Assembly (NCBI GenBank): GCA_964017185.1
Contig: OZ024877.1
Coordinates: 2,458,006-2,522,005 of the forward strand
Length of the DNA stretch: 64,000 nucleotides
Source: Rugalucina vietnamica
Lineage: Eukaryota > Mollusca > Bivalvia > Lucinida > Lucinidae
Direction: 5' to 3'
Every line of letters starts with the position of its first letter. Positions within the stretch are counted from its first letter, which is position 1. Both the position numbers and the translations under genes were made by a program. A model generated the notes under the pieces. It searched no databases. It saw only the letters and a list, made by a program, of their open reading frames with translations, and had not been told where the DNA came from. Shown here one piece after another: positions 32,656-42,064 of this stretch.

Positions 32656-35505
32656 TTATTTCTTGAATAGTGCTGATGTGTGTTGGTGAGTTCTTTGATG
32701 GCTGACTAGGCCAATTCTGGCTCTAAACTGTCGGTTGCAAGTAGAGCAAGTCAATGTCCTAGAGTCTGCTGGTGGCACATTTGTTTTGGCTTTGCGCTCT
32801 CTTCGCTTTCTTTCAGCTTCACAGATTCTTTTCTTTTCATAGAGAGCTGCTCCTTTGTTGATGAGACCTCGCCACTTTGATCGCTCCTGTGCAGTCTGTT
32901 CCCAGGACCCCATTGGTATTTTGAAATCCTTCAGAGAGGCTTTGAGGGTGTCTTTGTAGCGTTTCTTCTGGCCACCTTGAGAGCGCTTTCCCTCCTGTAG
33001 TTCTCCATAGAAAACTTTCTTTGGAAGTCGCGCATCAGGCATTCTTATAACATGGCCAGTCCATCTTAGCTGTGCTAGCTTTAAGACTGTATGCATGCTT
33101 TGCATCCCTGCTTTCCTCAGGACCTCTGTGTCTGGAATCTTGTCCTGCCACTTGATTTTTAACAACTTTCTCAAACAGCTTAAGTGGAAATGGTTAAGTC
33201 TCTTTGCATGGCGTTGGTATACTGTCCAGGTCTCACATGCATACAAGAGGGTTGGCAGTACCACAGCCTTGTAGACTTTCAGCTTGGTGTCAAGCTTGAT
33301 TCCATTTCGCTCCCAGACATTTGCACGGAGTCTTCCGAATGCCACACTAGCTTTTGCAATTCTGGCAGTGATCTCATCATCAATATGCACTGCTCTGGAG
33401 AGAGTGCTTCCCAGGTAGGTGAACTTGTCAACAACTTTCAGTTTTTGCCCATTCACAGTGATGGTTGGTTCATTATATGGTTTTCCGGGGGCTGGTTGGT
33501 GTACAACCTCTGTCTTTTTTGTGCTGATTGTGAGATCATAGTTATCACATGACTGTGAGACTTGATCCATGGCTCTTTGCATTTTTGCCTCTGTGTTGGC
33601 ATTCTTATCCATATCATCTGCATAGAGGAGCTCATCTAGCACATCAGTCTGGACCTTAGTTTTGGCTTGCAACCTTCTGAGGTTGAATATGTTGCCATCA
33701 AAACGGTACCTGATTGGAAAACCAGTGTCACTGTCCTGAAAAGCATCCATAAGCATGGCAGAAAACATCATGCTGAACAGTGCTGGTGCCAGAACACAGC
33801 CTTGTTTGACCCCATTTGTTACTTCAAATGGTTCAGAGAACTCTCCATCATTCTGCACACGTGCCTGCATGCCATCATGAAACTGCCGCACCATAGCTAT
33901 GAATCTGGGTGGACAGCCAAACTTGGCCATGATTTTCCAGAGTCCATCACGACTAACAGTGTCAAAAGCTTTGGTGAGGTCAACAAACGTCATGTATAGA
34001 TCTACATTCTGTTCTTGGCATTTCTCCTGAAGCTGTCTTGCTGTGAAGATCATGTCTATTGTCCCTCTGTCTTTTCTGAATCCACATTGACTTTCTGGGA
34101 TAAGTCCCGTCTGATCAAGATGAGCATTCAGACGATTCAACAGAATTTTTGCAAGTATCTTCCCAGCAATTGATAGGAGGGAGATGCCTCTGTGATTGTC
34201 ACAGACTTGAGGATTTCCTTTCCGCTTGTATAGGTGGATTATGGATGCATCCTTAAATTCTTGTGGGATAGCCTCCTTCCTCCACATACAGTGAAACAAC
34301 TCTGTCAGTTTCTCTGCCATGGGTAGCCCCCCAGCCTTGTAAACTTCGGCAGGAATTGCATCTGCACCTGGGGCTTTGCCAAATGATAGTTGTTGAACTG
34401 CTTTTCTTGTTTCCGTAACGGTAGGAAATTCATCTAACAGAACATTGCACTCTATCTGTGGAAGTCTGTCGATTGCATCCTGATTGATGCTTGATGGTCG
34501 ATTAAGCACACTATTGAAGTGTTCCGCCCACCTTTCCAAGATAGCCTCTTTATCTGTGAGAAGAGTGTTTCCATCTGCACTGAGCAATGTGGTGGCTCCA
34601 GAACTCTTTGGACCATAAATGGTTTTCAGTGCATCATGAAATTTCTTCATGTCCTTTCTATCCGCAAAAGACTGAATTTCTTCTGTTTTCTTCCTCAGCC
34701 AGGAATCTTGCATGTCCCTAAGCTTGGTCTGGACTGTCTTACAAATGTTGCTGTAGGCTGCTTTCTTGGATACTGAGCTAGTATCATCTTGATGTGCCTT
34801 GAGCAAACGGTGCTTTTCTTCAAGAAGCCTCTGAATTTCATCATCATTCTCATCAAACCAGTCTTGATGTTTGCGAGATGGATGGCCTAAGGTGCTTGCA
34901 GCTGAAGAAAGAACTGTTTTATGGAAAACTGTCCAGTTTTCTTCGGGGTCCTCTGAACTGAGATTCATTGCATCAAGTTGGTTGCAAATGTCTGTTAAGA
35001 AATTTTGTCTCATGCTGTCTTTATTCAGCTTTGAGACATCCAGTCTCTTAGGAGCTTTCTTGCCTTGAGGTCGCCTCGCAGGCTGTATTCTTAGGTTGAG
35101 TTTGCTGACAACCAGTCTATGATCTGTCCAGCAGTCTGCACCACACATAGTCTTTGTCACTTTAACATCCTGCCTGTCTGTTCTCCGCACTATGACATAG
35201 TCTATGAGATGCCAGTGTTTGGAACGGGGATGCATCCAGGATGTTTTGTTCCTATTAGGTAGACGGAAGACTGTGTTGGTGATTAGAAGATCATGTTCAG
35301 CACACTTCCTGAGAAGCAAGAGACCATTGCTGTTACACTTTCCAACCCCTTCTGGACCTATAACTCCTTCCCAGGTCTGGTGGTCTGTACCCACTCTGGC
35401 ATTAAAGTCGCCAAGAAGGATAAGCTTGTCTGTGCGGGGTGTTGCAGAAATAACATTGTCTAGGTCATCATAGAACTTGTCCTTGACCTCATCTGGATTG
35501 GTCAT
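32656..35505 (-). CDS. RTE-like endonuclease-RT with C-terminal zinc finger, copy 1
   Basis: 949 residues from the first ATG. It shows LLGDFNARVGTD, HLIDYVIVRRTD and DCWTDHRLVVS of the endonuclease; TFVDLTKAFDTVSRDG, GVKQGCVLAPALFS and LLYADDMDKN of the RT; and LRKLLKIKWQDKIPDTEVL after the palm. The C-terminus has a C2H2 zinc finger, CSTC-x12-HQRTH. The true N-terminus is upstream and is disconnected by a 2-bp deletion at 35560, so this copy is frameshifted. It differs from copy 2 by 11 residues over the shared 949. Confidence 0.85.
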   Translation of the reverse strand: MTNPDEVKDKFYDDLDNVISATPRTDKLILLGDFNARVGTDHQTWEGVIGPEGVGKCNSNGLLLLRKCAEHDLLITNTVFRLPNRNKTSWMHPRSKHWHLIDYVIVRRTDRQDVKVTKTMCGADCWTDHRLVVSKLNLRIQPARRPQGKKAPKRLDVSKLNKDSMRQNFLTDICNQLDAMNLSSEDPEENWTVFHKTVLSSAASTLGHPSRKHQDWFDENDDEIQRLLEEKHRLLKAHQDDTSSVSKKAAYSNICKTVQTKLRDMQDSWLRKKTEEIQSFADRKDMKKFHDALKTIYGPKSSGATTLLSADGNTLLTDKEAILERWAEHFNSVLNRPSSINQDAIDRLPQIECNVLLDEFPTVTETRKAVQQLSFGKAPGADAIPAEVYKAGGLPMAEKLTELFHCMWRKEAIPQEFKDASIIHLYKRKGNPQVCDNHRGISLLSIAGKILAKILLNRLNAHLDQTGLIPESQCGFRKDRGTIDMIFTARQLQEKCQEQNVDLYMTFVDLTKAFDTVSRDGLWKIMAKFGCPPRFIAMVRQFHDGMQARVQNDGEFSEPFEVTNGVKQGCVLAPALFSMMFSAMLMDAFQDSDTGFPIRYRFDGNIFNLRRLQAKTKVQTDVLDELLYADDMDKNANTEAKMQRAMDQVSQSCDNYDLTISTKKTEVVHQPAPGKPYNEPTITVNGQKLKVVDKFTYLGSTLSRAVHIDDEITARIAKASVAFGRLRANVWERNGIKLDTKLKVYKAVVLPTLLYACETWTVYQRHAKRLNHFHLSCLRKLLKIKWQDKIPDTEVLRKAGMQSMHTVLKLAQLRWTGHVIRMPDARLPKKVFYGELQEGKRSQGGQKKRYKDTLKASLKDFKIPMGSWEQTAQERSKWRGLINKGAALYEKKRICEAERKRRERKAKTNVPPADSRTLTCSTCNRQFRARIGLVSHQRTHQHTSALFKK

Positions 35506-35539
35506 TGTGGGTGCATAAGCACTGACAATAGTTGCATGT

Positions 35540-35929
35540 TTATTGCCTGACAGAGGAAGTCAATGTCATTAGACGGTCATTAATGCCTTTTGGCAATCCT
35601 GACAGCTTACCAACAAGTTCTGTTTTGATGGCAAAGCCAACTCCTGCTTCACGCCTCTCTTCACTTTTGCGTCCACTCCAGAAGAAGGTGTATCCAGCAC
35701 CAACTTCTTTGATCTCCCCAACATCTGCGAACCGAGTCTCACTCAATGCAGCTATCTGTATATCATACCTCCCAAGTTCTCTGCCCACAAGGGCCGTTCT
35801 ACGCTGTGGTCTACCTGACCCAGCACTATCCATTAAAGTGCGCACATTCCATGCGCCAATCCGTAAGGGGATTACTCTAGCTTTTTTCTTTGTATTTCGA
35901 CCGCTTAAGGGGATCCCCGCTGATCGCGG
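35540..35929 (-). pseudogene. RTE-like LINE copy 1, N-terminal endonuclease in shifted frame
   Basis: The - strand frame carries LRIGAWNVRTLMDSAG, ALSETRFADVGEI and GVGFAIKTELVGKLSGLPKG, the start of the endonuclease domain. Relative to copy 2 two bases are missing (GAAGTCAATG for GAAGTCTCAATG), which shifts the frame before the main part. The frame is open back to a TAA at about 35930. Confidence 0.8.
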
Positions 35930-36535
35930 TTAACCAGCCAGGGGGTTTGAAGCAGGCAATTGTTTAGGGCACCTTTTCTAGCCCCTTCCCCATGCTACGG
36001 GGGTGAGCAGTGCGGTCCTAAATAGGTCTGCTCAGTCACTCAGCCGACTGCCGAATTCTGCTTACTGCTTCTCCTCACAGAAAACGACCATTAGAACTGA
36101 GCCGCCTGTGTGCAGGTCTGCAACTACAGCTCCCAGTGTGTCCTACACCTGCTGCTTCGCCACTCGCCCATCGCCACAGGACTTTGTAGGTATGTGGGTG
36201 CAAGTGTGATGAAATTGTTGTGTATGCAAGTGCTTGTGTGTTGAGAAATAAGATGACATGCGCTATGAAATTGGATTATAGTGAGGAAGAGGTGCGCAAC
36301 GTCAACCTCACTCTCTAGTCCTCGCCCAGCTGCGCCCAGAGGCAAGACACAGGTCAAGACGTCTGGAGTTGGGTTTGGATGCAGTGGATGACCGTAACAT
36401 CTTTAGTGCCTTGTCACGCTCTGCATGTTCCACAACATGTTGCTGTATCGCTTTCTGAACCGTTGAATCAGATGATTTCTTCCGCTCCATCTACCGAAAC
36501 AGTCTTTGCATATCTGGACTAGGCATATCCAGACA
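35930..36535 (-). other. RTE-like LINE copy 1, 5' leader
   Basis: No recognisable protein domain. A 60-codon frame at 36308-36490 (MERKKSSDSTVQKAIQQHVV..) is charged and helix-like but too short to call an ORF1. Confidence 0.45.
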
Positions 36536-36770
36536 CACAGGTTTGATTTTGGAGTTTCCTTCTCCTAGATGAATTGCTGGCCACAGCTGAAGAGCTCCAT
36601 CTACCCTTTCTTAGGTTTTGTTTAGAGACCTGTAAACTCCTAGGAGGGCTGTCAACCAAGACTAATGAGTTCCCCCTGCCCAGCTAGATTTTGTGTAGAG
36701 AACTAGCTTAACTCCTAGATGAGTTGCCTTCCAAGGCTAACGAGCCCCATCTGCACCGCATGACAACAGG
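36536..36770 (-). repeat. Degenerate 75-bp tandem units at LINE 5' end
   Basis: Three diverged units, each with GATTTTG or GTTTTGT, AACTCCTAG(A/G), then ACGAG- or ATGAG- and CCC(C/A)TCTGC-like pieces. Their position at the LINE 5' end recalls the promoter monomers of some LINEs. Confidence 0.45.
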
Positions 36771-36816
36771 TAGTACTGATTACATGTTACAGTAGCAGTT
36801 AAACTGACCTGACCTA

Positions 36817-37335
36817 AACTACAGTTGAGTAAATCAAACAACTTCTAAAATTTATGATAAACGTGATGACTTTGATTTTGATATAGTAAACTTTCCGTTT
36901 TTGGATGCTGACGTTCCTCGCCGTGCTTCTTATGGCGTATTCGTACATTTCACAACTTATTAGGTTTGCTAGAGTCTGCAATCATGTTGCAGACTTCAAT
37001 GCATGAAATAAAATGTTTAACAACCAAACTTCTTCAGCAGGGCTATAGGTATCATAAACTTCGAAAAACCTTTTCTAAATCTTATCGCAGACACTATGAA
37101 CTGATTTCAAAATTTAATGTTGGGCTAAAGACCCTTTTACGTGAGGGCCTTTCGGAACCAGAATTTTATGGTGACTTGGTTTACAAATTTAAGAAACTTA
37201 TTGGAAGAAATGATTTTTCTTTTTAATTCAGAAAAATCATTACGCGTTACAGACGTATAGGATATAACTTAAATGTTATGCGACAGCTGCATGCTTAGTT
37301 TTTAACCCAATCACGGTTGATAACTATGCTGCCTT
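36817..37335 (+). pseudogene. Penelope-like reverse transcriptase, right part
   Basis: Continues from 32620. Frames give KRDDFDFDIVNFPFLDADVP, RRASYGVFVHF, then MLQTSMHEIKCLTTKLLQQG, YRYHKLRKTFSKSYRRHYEL, FNVGLKTLLREGLSEPEFYG and DLVYKFKKLIGRND. After a further stop come FRKIITRYRRIGYNLNVMRQ and NCTPMGRASDSMMAPT. The frame changes at least twice and has internal stops, so it is dead. Confidence 0.6.
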
Positions 37336-37784
37336 CTTTAATTGCACGCCGATGGGTCGGGCGTCAGACTCTATGATGGCCCCGACATAAATCTATTCAT
37401 TTTAGTTGGTTGGGGCCGGAGCTTCTTGTCTGTTGCTTGGCCCACCGGGATTTTCTTTTGCCCCGGAGTTAGTAAGTTATTGGGCGCCCAGGGATCTCCA
37501 TCGTCGGGCAGCTTACTCATTCTGTGAGTCCTCGTTTTTGATTCATCATGGAATTTATCATGATTTATTTGTTTGTTCATGATGATTCATTGACTAGTTA
37601 GAGATTCACTACGAGGACCGAACAACTAACTAGCCGTGTAAAATCGATTTAAACCCGCCAGTAACTTTGTGTTACTGATCGTTCAAAGTCGATACTTCTG
37701 TGGTGGTTCTTTTTGTTTTATGTCTTGGTGTTTAAAATATTTTTGTGTTGTTGGCGCCTTATGTATGTTTGCAAATTTTTAGTT
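37336..37784. other. 3' flank of Penelope-like element
   Basis: GC-richer stretch with GGGGCCGGAGC and GGGCGCCCAGG. It may be the 3' UTR of the Penelope-like element. No gene seen. Confidence 0.35.
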
Positions 37785-37966
37785 AAGTTAAGGTAACTGT
37801 GTGGCAACCTATTGGGAAAATAGCTGCTCATTCGGCTTACGAAATGTTTTCATGGTATAAGTACCTGATTGTTAGTTTGGTTTTTTCCCACCTTGGTTTT
37901 TGGAGTGGGAGTCTTTTTCTGATTGCGCATTTTCCTGATCTTTGCCTACTTGTACTTTTTCATGTG
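37785..37966 (+). repeat. Q interspersed repeat, copy 4
   Basis: AAGTTAAGGTAACTGTGTGG through CCTGATCTTTGCCTACTTGT. Confidence 0.7.
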
Positions 37967-38164
37967 CTGTTTTTGGCATCCATTTTATTTTACTTGAAAC
38001 AATATATGCAAGTACCAGTGAAAAATTAAAAAAAAATGCATATGCACTTACCTTACAAAAATATTCAATCAGCATTTTGTTTTGTGCATAAAATTCTCAA
38101 CAAAATTAAATTTTGAGATTTTTTATCAAAGTAGCAGACTACATGAAACGTATTTCAATTTCAT

Positions 38165-38345
38165 ATTTTTTTTTCTCGCTCGAACAGCTCGCTCGTTCAA
38201 TGATCTCATCCAAGTAATAAATATGTGCTCTTTCTAAAGTTCTTAAATCCCAAAGTTTCATAAAATTTGCCAGTTTTACTTTATAAGATTGCCTCTAAAA
38301 CGGCCTTTAGATGCATGCACCCCAGGTCGTAGACCCAGAAATAGT
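38165..38345. repeat. CTCGCTCG-type repeat unit, left part
   Basis: TTTTTCTCGCTCGAACAGCT with CGCTCG recurs at 38536 (TTTTTTCTCGCTCGCAACGC) and 38706 (TTTTCTCGCTCGCATGGC). It is followed each time by similar AAATTC/GTGCTCTTT.. sequence. This is a tandem-like repeat with spacing of about 170-370 bp. Confidence 0.5.
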
Positions 38346-38513
38346 TGTTTTTAATCTGATTTTAATTTCATTTTACTCTATCATCTTTTATCCATCTTAC
38401 TGAATGCGTTTAACCTGTCTCTTCATTAATTTTCAGCCTACATTCTTTTCGACAGCGCATCTGCCTAGAATGTCCGTGAGGGCGTATGGCATTATACGAA
38501 GATAGATAGATGA
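38346..38513 (+). repeat. RT3-type LINE 3' UTR fragment
   Basis: TGCCTAGAATGTCCGTGAGG, GCGTATGGCATTATACGAAG then ATAGATAGATG. The tail repeat is of the same type as the LINE end near 31985. The piece lies inside the CTCGCTCG repeat array. Confidence 0.45.
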
Positions 38514-39204
38514 AAAATACACCATTTTCGCAATTTTTTCTCGCTCGCAACGCTCGCTCTTTCAAAGAAATTCATGCAGACAGAGCTGTGTTCTTTATAG
38601 ACAAATTAATTCCATATTTTAAGTGAAAATTAGAAGGTGTTATTTTGTAAAATTCTCTCTAGAAATGCACCTGAAAGCATGCAAACTGTTTCCATAATTG
38701 CAAAATTTTCTCGCTCGCATGGCTCGCGAAGAAAATAATCGATCTTGGGTGCTCCCCCGTTGACAGACCCTCTGGGAAGCCGTGACAAACAGCGTGGTGG
38801 TGCACCAACTAGAGTTGATAAGGTGCGAAAAGGTGCGAAAAATACCGAGTAGCCAGGTCGCGAAAGGACTAAGTGCGCACGAACCAGGTCGCGAAACATC
38901 CAGGCACCAAAGAAAACGTCTACCATAAAACAAGTGTGTCCCTATGTTGTGATAAATTTGGCAGCATAATAGCATTGAGAAAAAAGGATTTTTGATTCCA
39001 TGATTACTTGTGAAAATTGGTGAGTTTCTTCAACTTAACTGTAGATTAATGAACGTTTATGTATGATTTTGTAAGTCGACCAAGTTGCTATGTCCGACAT
39101 TTGTTGTTTAAGTAAGGGTGGGGCAGCCAACATTTTATTTGACAAGTACAAGCTTTTTTAAAGAGGTGTTATTGCTGACTTTTTCCACTAGATTGATCTG
39201 ATTG
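38514..39204. other. CTCGCTCG-type units and unassigned sequence
   Basis: Two more CTCGCTCG units (38536, 38706), then about 450 bp with small internal repeats (AGGTCGCGAAA twice, GGTGCGAAAA twice). No gene. Confidence 0.45.
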
Positions 39205-39209
39205 ATCTT
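39205..39209. repeat. 5-bp target duplication, left
   Basis: ATCTT, repeated at 40672-40676 directly outside the element with CACAGTG ends. Confidence 0.75.
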
Positions 39210-39500
39210 CACAGTGTATATCCGAACGTATGCAGAACAGACGGTTACGGAAGGGACAGACGTTTACAGGAGCACGCGCTTTTTCACGCCAAAAATGTTT
39301 TTCCGTTCTTTTAAAGTGACTTATGCAAATATTGAGACCAAACTAGAGCAGATGTGTTGCATACATACCCGTCTAGTTGTCTGTGCTCAAGAGCACAATG
39401 ATTTTTCAGGGGGTTCGCCATAACTGCCCAAGACGTGTGAAAAATGGCATATTTTGTATTTTTTTTGACTGTGTGTCGAGATTGCTTGCAAAATAGCCAT

Positions 39501-39700
39501 TGTCAACCTTTTGGATTTAGTCCGTATGTAGTTAAATATGTCATGAACCACCAGACATTAAATATTTTATATGTTTTCCAGTAAAAATAGCAAAGATTTG
39601 TGTCAACCTTTTGGATTTAGTCCGTATGTAGTTAAATATGTCATGAACCACCAGACATTAAATATTTTATATGTTTTCCAGTAAAAATAGCAAAGATTTG
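39501..39700 (+). repeat. Perfect 100-bp tandem duplication
   Basis: 39501-39600 and 39601-39700 are identical base for base (both begin TGTCAACCTTTTGGATTTAG and end GCAAAGATTTG). It is either very recent or an assembly artefact. Confidence 0.9.
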
Positions 39701-39984
39701 TTTTTTTGTCTGAAGCGTATGGTAATTTCATGGTTACGGGGCGGTACAGTAGTTTGTTACGGAGCGGAACAGACGAAATGACGCATTTCCATACGAAACG
39801 GAACAGACGTAGCGAGCTTTAGAATACGTATAGAAACAGCACGAATGCCAGCCTTCCATATAGACCTCCGGTTAAAACAGACATGAGTCTTATTATCGGA
39901 CCTTTTCAGACTTTTCAGTCTATTATTTTAGAATTTATTGTTAGATATGCACTATTAGTGATACTATATAAATTTAAAGGAGAA

Positions 39985-40126
39985 GAAAAGCCGTGATTGC
40001 CTCGTGATGCTGAGCACCAAGGAAGCCATTGGTACCATTTTAACGCATTTGATATGGCGCGGCCTGGGCGAACCCACGACATCTCGCCCCCGAAGCGGGC
40101 GCTTTTACCACTGAGCTATTGGGACC
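39985..40126 (-). repeat. tRNA-derived SINE inside the CACAGTG element
   Basis: On the - strand it starts GGTCCCAATAGCTCAGTGG (A box), then GTGGGTTCGCCC (B box), then a body with GGTACCAATGGCTTCCTTGG. The acceptor stem does not close, so it is a SINE and not a tRNA gene. Confidence 0.65.
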
Positions 40127-40671
40127 TCTCCCCCTCTCTCTCTGATCTGCTGTTTGCCCCCAAACAACTTTTTGTTTTCACAACATAGTCGATGCTATTC
40201 TGATACATGTACGATGCTGATCCAGGTCACCAGGTGTATTCCATCTGGTCACGTTTGAGTGCTACAATACAGAAGGTTGCCGCAAAGTGTTATATTTGAC
40301 ATCACAGTGTTGTTCATGTAGTATTCATGGCCGTCTGTGACCGCTCCGTATGCTGATTCGTCTGTTTTTTTCGTAGGCTACGTCTGTTCCGCCCCGTAAC
40401 ATAAACGAATCTGTAGACTGTTCCGCTCCGTAATGTTTTTGTTGCTAAGCAACAAAATTCTGCTTAAACTACAAGGCTTCTATGCCGGAAATTATGGTGT
40501 TTTGGAAGATAGTAGATGGACATGCACGGCCGAAATAATAATACATTCGAAGCGTACAGTTTTGGATGAAAAACTGTACAAAACATTTTTGGCTCGAAAA
40601 AGCGCGTGCTCCTGTAAACGTCTGTCCGTTCCGTAACCGTCTGTTCTGCATACACTCGGATATACACTGTG

Positions 40672-40676
40672 ATCTT
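40672..40676. repeat. 5-bp target duplication, right
   Basis: ATCTT, the partner of 39205-39209. Confidence 0.75.
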
Positions 40677-40747
40677 GTACACAAGAAACAAATTAAGACC
40701 AGGCAGAATGACATGTATGTTTGGCTGTCGCCTTCTAAAGTCGGCGG

Positions 40748-40905
40748 GTTCTGAATCTGTATGGTTTACTGGTGATACGCCAAATTGACAATACTTCACC
40801 AGGGGGGGTTGTGCCAGTAGGAAAATTAGTCCAGGTGCTGCCTCTCACAGGAGATGCGAACTTGGACACACAGTCATCAGACAACACACAGTCATTAGAC
40901 AACAC
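40748..40905 (-). pseudogene. RT2-family LINE 3' fragment
   Basis: The - strand carries SDDCVSKFASPVRG followed by the same 3' UTR blocks as at 26527 (TTCACCAGGG, GGTGATACGCC on +) and an ATTCAG-type end. It is a 5'-truncated LINE insertion. Next to it are three ACACACAGTCA repeats at 40868-40915. Confidence 0.6.
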
Positions 40906-40947
40906 ACAGTCACAGGCACAGCTTAGCAATACAAGGGTATGGTTTTT

Positions 40948-41675
40948 GTCCCCCGCCTTTTCAAAGAAAAGCGGAGGGACATAGTTTTTGGCTTTCCGTC
41001 ATTCTGTCCGTCTGTCCTTCCGTCCTTCCGTCCCCTATAGGAGTATGTACCTTGTGGGCTCAACTCCTCCTACAGCTTTATTCCGATTCTTTTGAAACTT
41101 TACAGATGTCATGACCATGCTTTGAAGATATGCATGTGGTTTGGATATAATCTTCAGATTAATTTTTCACACTTTTTTCGCAATTTGAACTTAGTCATTT
41201 TTCGTTTTTTTTTTGACAATGAAAGTGAATGGACAGTGGGTACCTCGTGGGCGCAACTCCTCCTACAGTTTTATTCAGATTCTTTTGAAACTTTACAGAT
41301 GTCTTGACCATGCTTTGAAGATATGCATGTGATTTGGATATAATCCTCAGATTAATTTTTCACACTATTTTTGCAATTTGAACTTAGTCATTTCTCTGGG
41401 TTTTTTGACAATGAAAGTTAATGGACAGTGGGTACCTTGTGTGCGCAACTCCTCCTACAGTTTTATTCAGATTCTCTTGAAACTTTACAGATGTCTTGAC
41501 CATCCTTTGAAGATATGCATGTGGTTTGGATATGATCCTCTGATAAATTTTTATTACTTTTTCACAATTTGAACTTTAATCGTTTTTCGGGTGTTTACAC
41601 TGAGAAAGTGAATTGGTTCTGATATATGTTATTGTCAGATTATATTTAAGTAACTAAACAATCAAGGCGGGGGAC
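40948..41675 (+). mobile_element. P5 tandem-core element, three units of about 192 bp
   Basis: Opens GTCCCCCGCCTTTTC..GCGGAGGGAC as a hairpin, followed by a (TCCG/TTCCGTC)n seed at 41000-41032. Three units follow, each with CAACTCCTCCTACAG and GAAACTTTACAGATGTC. It closes GGCGGGGGAC. Confidence 0.8.
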
Positions 41676-42029
41676 ATAAATTCTCTGAATTTGCTTGTTT
41701 GACGTGGAAGAAAATAGTGGAACATTTGTGAAATGTATTGTTGTTAAGTAACGTGGAGTTAGGTGAGTGGGCATGGACACCATTGTGATGCTTCCTGTTT
41801 ACAGGAAATTGTTTGGGACTGAATTCTAAATTTAGCATTCAGTAAGGCAAAAAACACTGAGTTATTCACCTCGTACAAATGACAGATGACATCATTCCAA
41901 CCGGATCATTTGATCTTGTTGTAATGACATCATGATGCAGTCTTAGCGAATGATAGACTCAAATTTTTTTGCTGGACAGAAAAAAAAATTGCCGGACAGA
42001 AAAAAAATGTTGTTTATATTCCTTGCGAA

Positions 42030-42064
42030 GTATTGTTCATTTTGGCGTGCCACCAGTAAACTAT
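42030..42064 (+). repeat. RT2-family 3' tail, tiny fragment
   Basis: TTTTGGCGTGCCACCAGTAA followed by ACTATTCAG. Confidence 0.4.

Larger units (their letters stand above)
32621..36816 (-). mobile_element. RTE-like LINE, copy 1 (nearly full length)
   Basis: About 4.2 kb non-LTR element inserted in the Penelope-like element. Host sequence ...CCTGAACT resumes as AACTACAG at 36817, so the target duplication is about 4 bp (AACT). The 3' terminus GATAGTTCGTCTCTCACTAA (+ strand) is the same as in copy 2 at 60918. It contains one endonuclease-RT frame, a 5' leader and degenerate 5' repeats. Confidence 0.8.
39210..40671. mobile_element. 1,462-bp element with CACAGTG ends (Transib/RAG-like termini)
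   Basis: Both ends start CACAGTGTATATCCGA and continue as inverted repeats of about 92 bp with roughly five mismatches in the first 90 bp. They are flanked by ATCTT on each side. A motif GTTACGGRGCGGAACAGACG occurs in each terminal repeat and again three times per arm in mirrored order (39733, 39756, 39792 and 40332, 40381, 40416). No transposase is encoded, so the element is non-autonomous. A 5-bp duplication with CACNNTG ends is the signature of Transib and the RAG-like (ProtoRAG) transposons; CACAGTG is also the V(D)J heptamer. No nonamer-like AT-rich block is evident at 12- or 23-bp spacing. Class assignment is inference. Confidence 0.75.

Noticed and set aside
33184-34776. Several + strand frames of 80-120 codons, repeated at 61481-63067
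   Set aside because: Antisense shadows of the RTE-like ORF; they are similar in both copies only because the LINE is.
37336-37600. Hammerhead ribozyme expected at the end of a Penelope-like element
   Set aside because: I looked for the CTGATGA..GAAA core on both strands near the element end and did not find it.
40051-40126. Possible tRNA gene on the - strand
   Set aside because: A and B boxes are present but the acceptor stem does not pair, and SINE body sequence follows.
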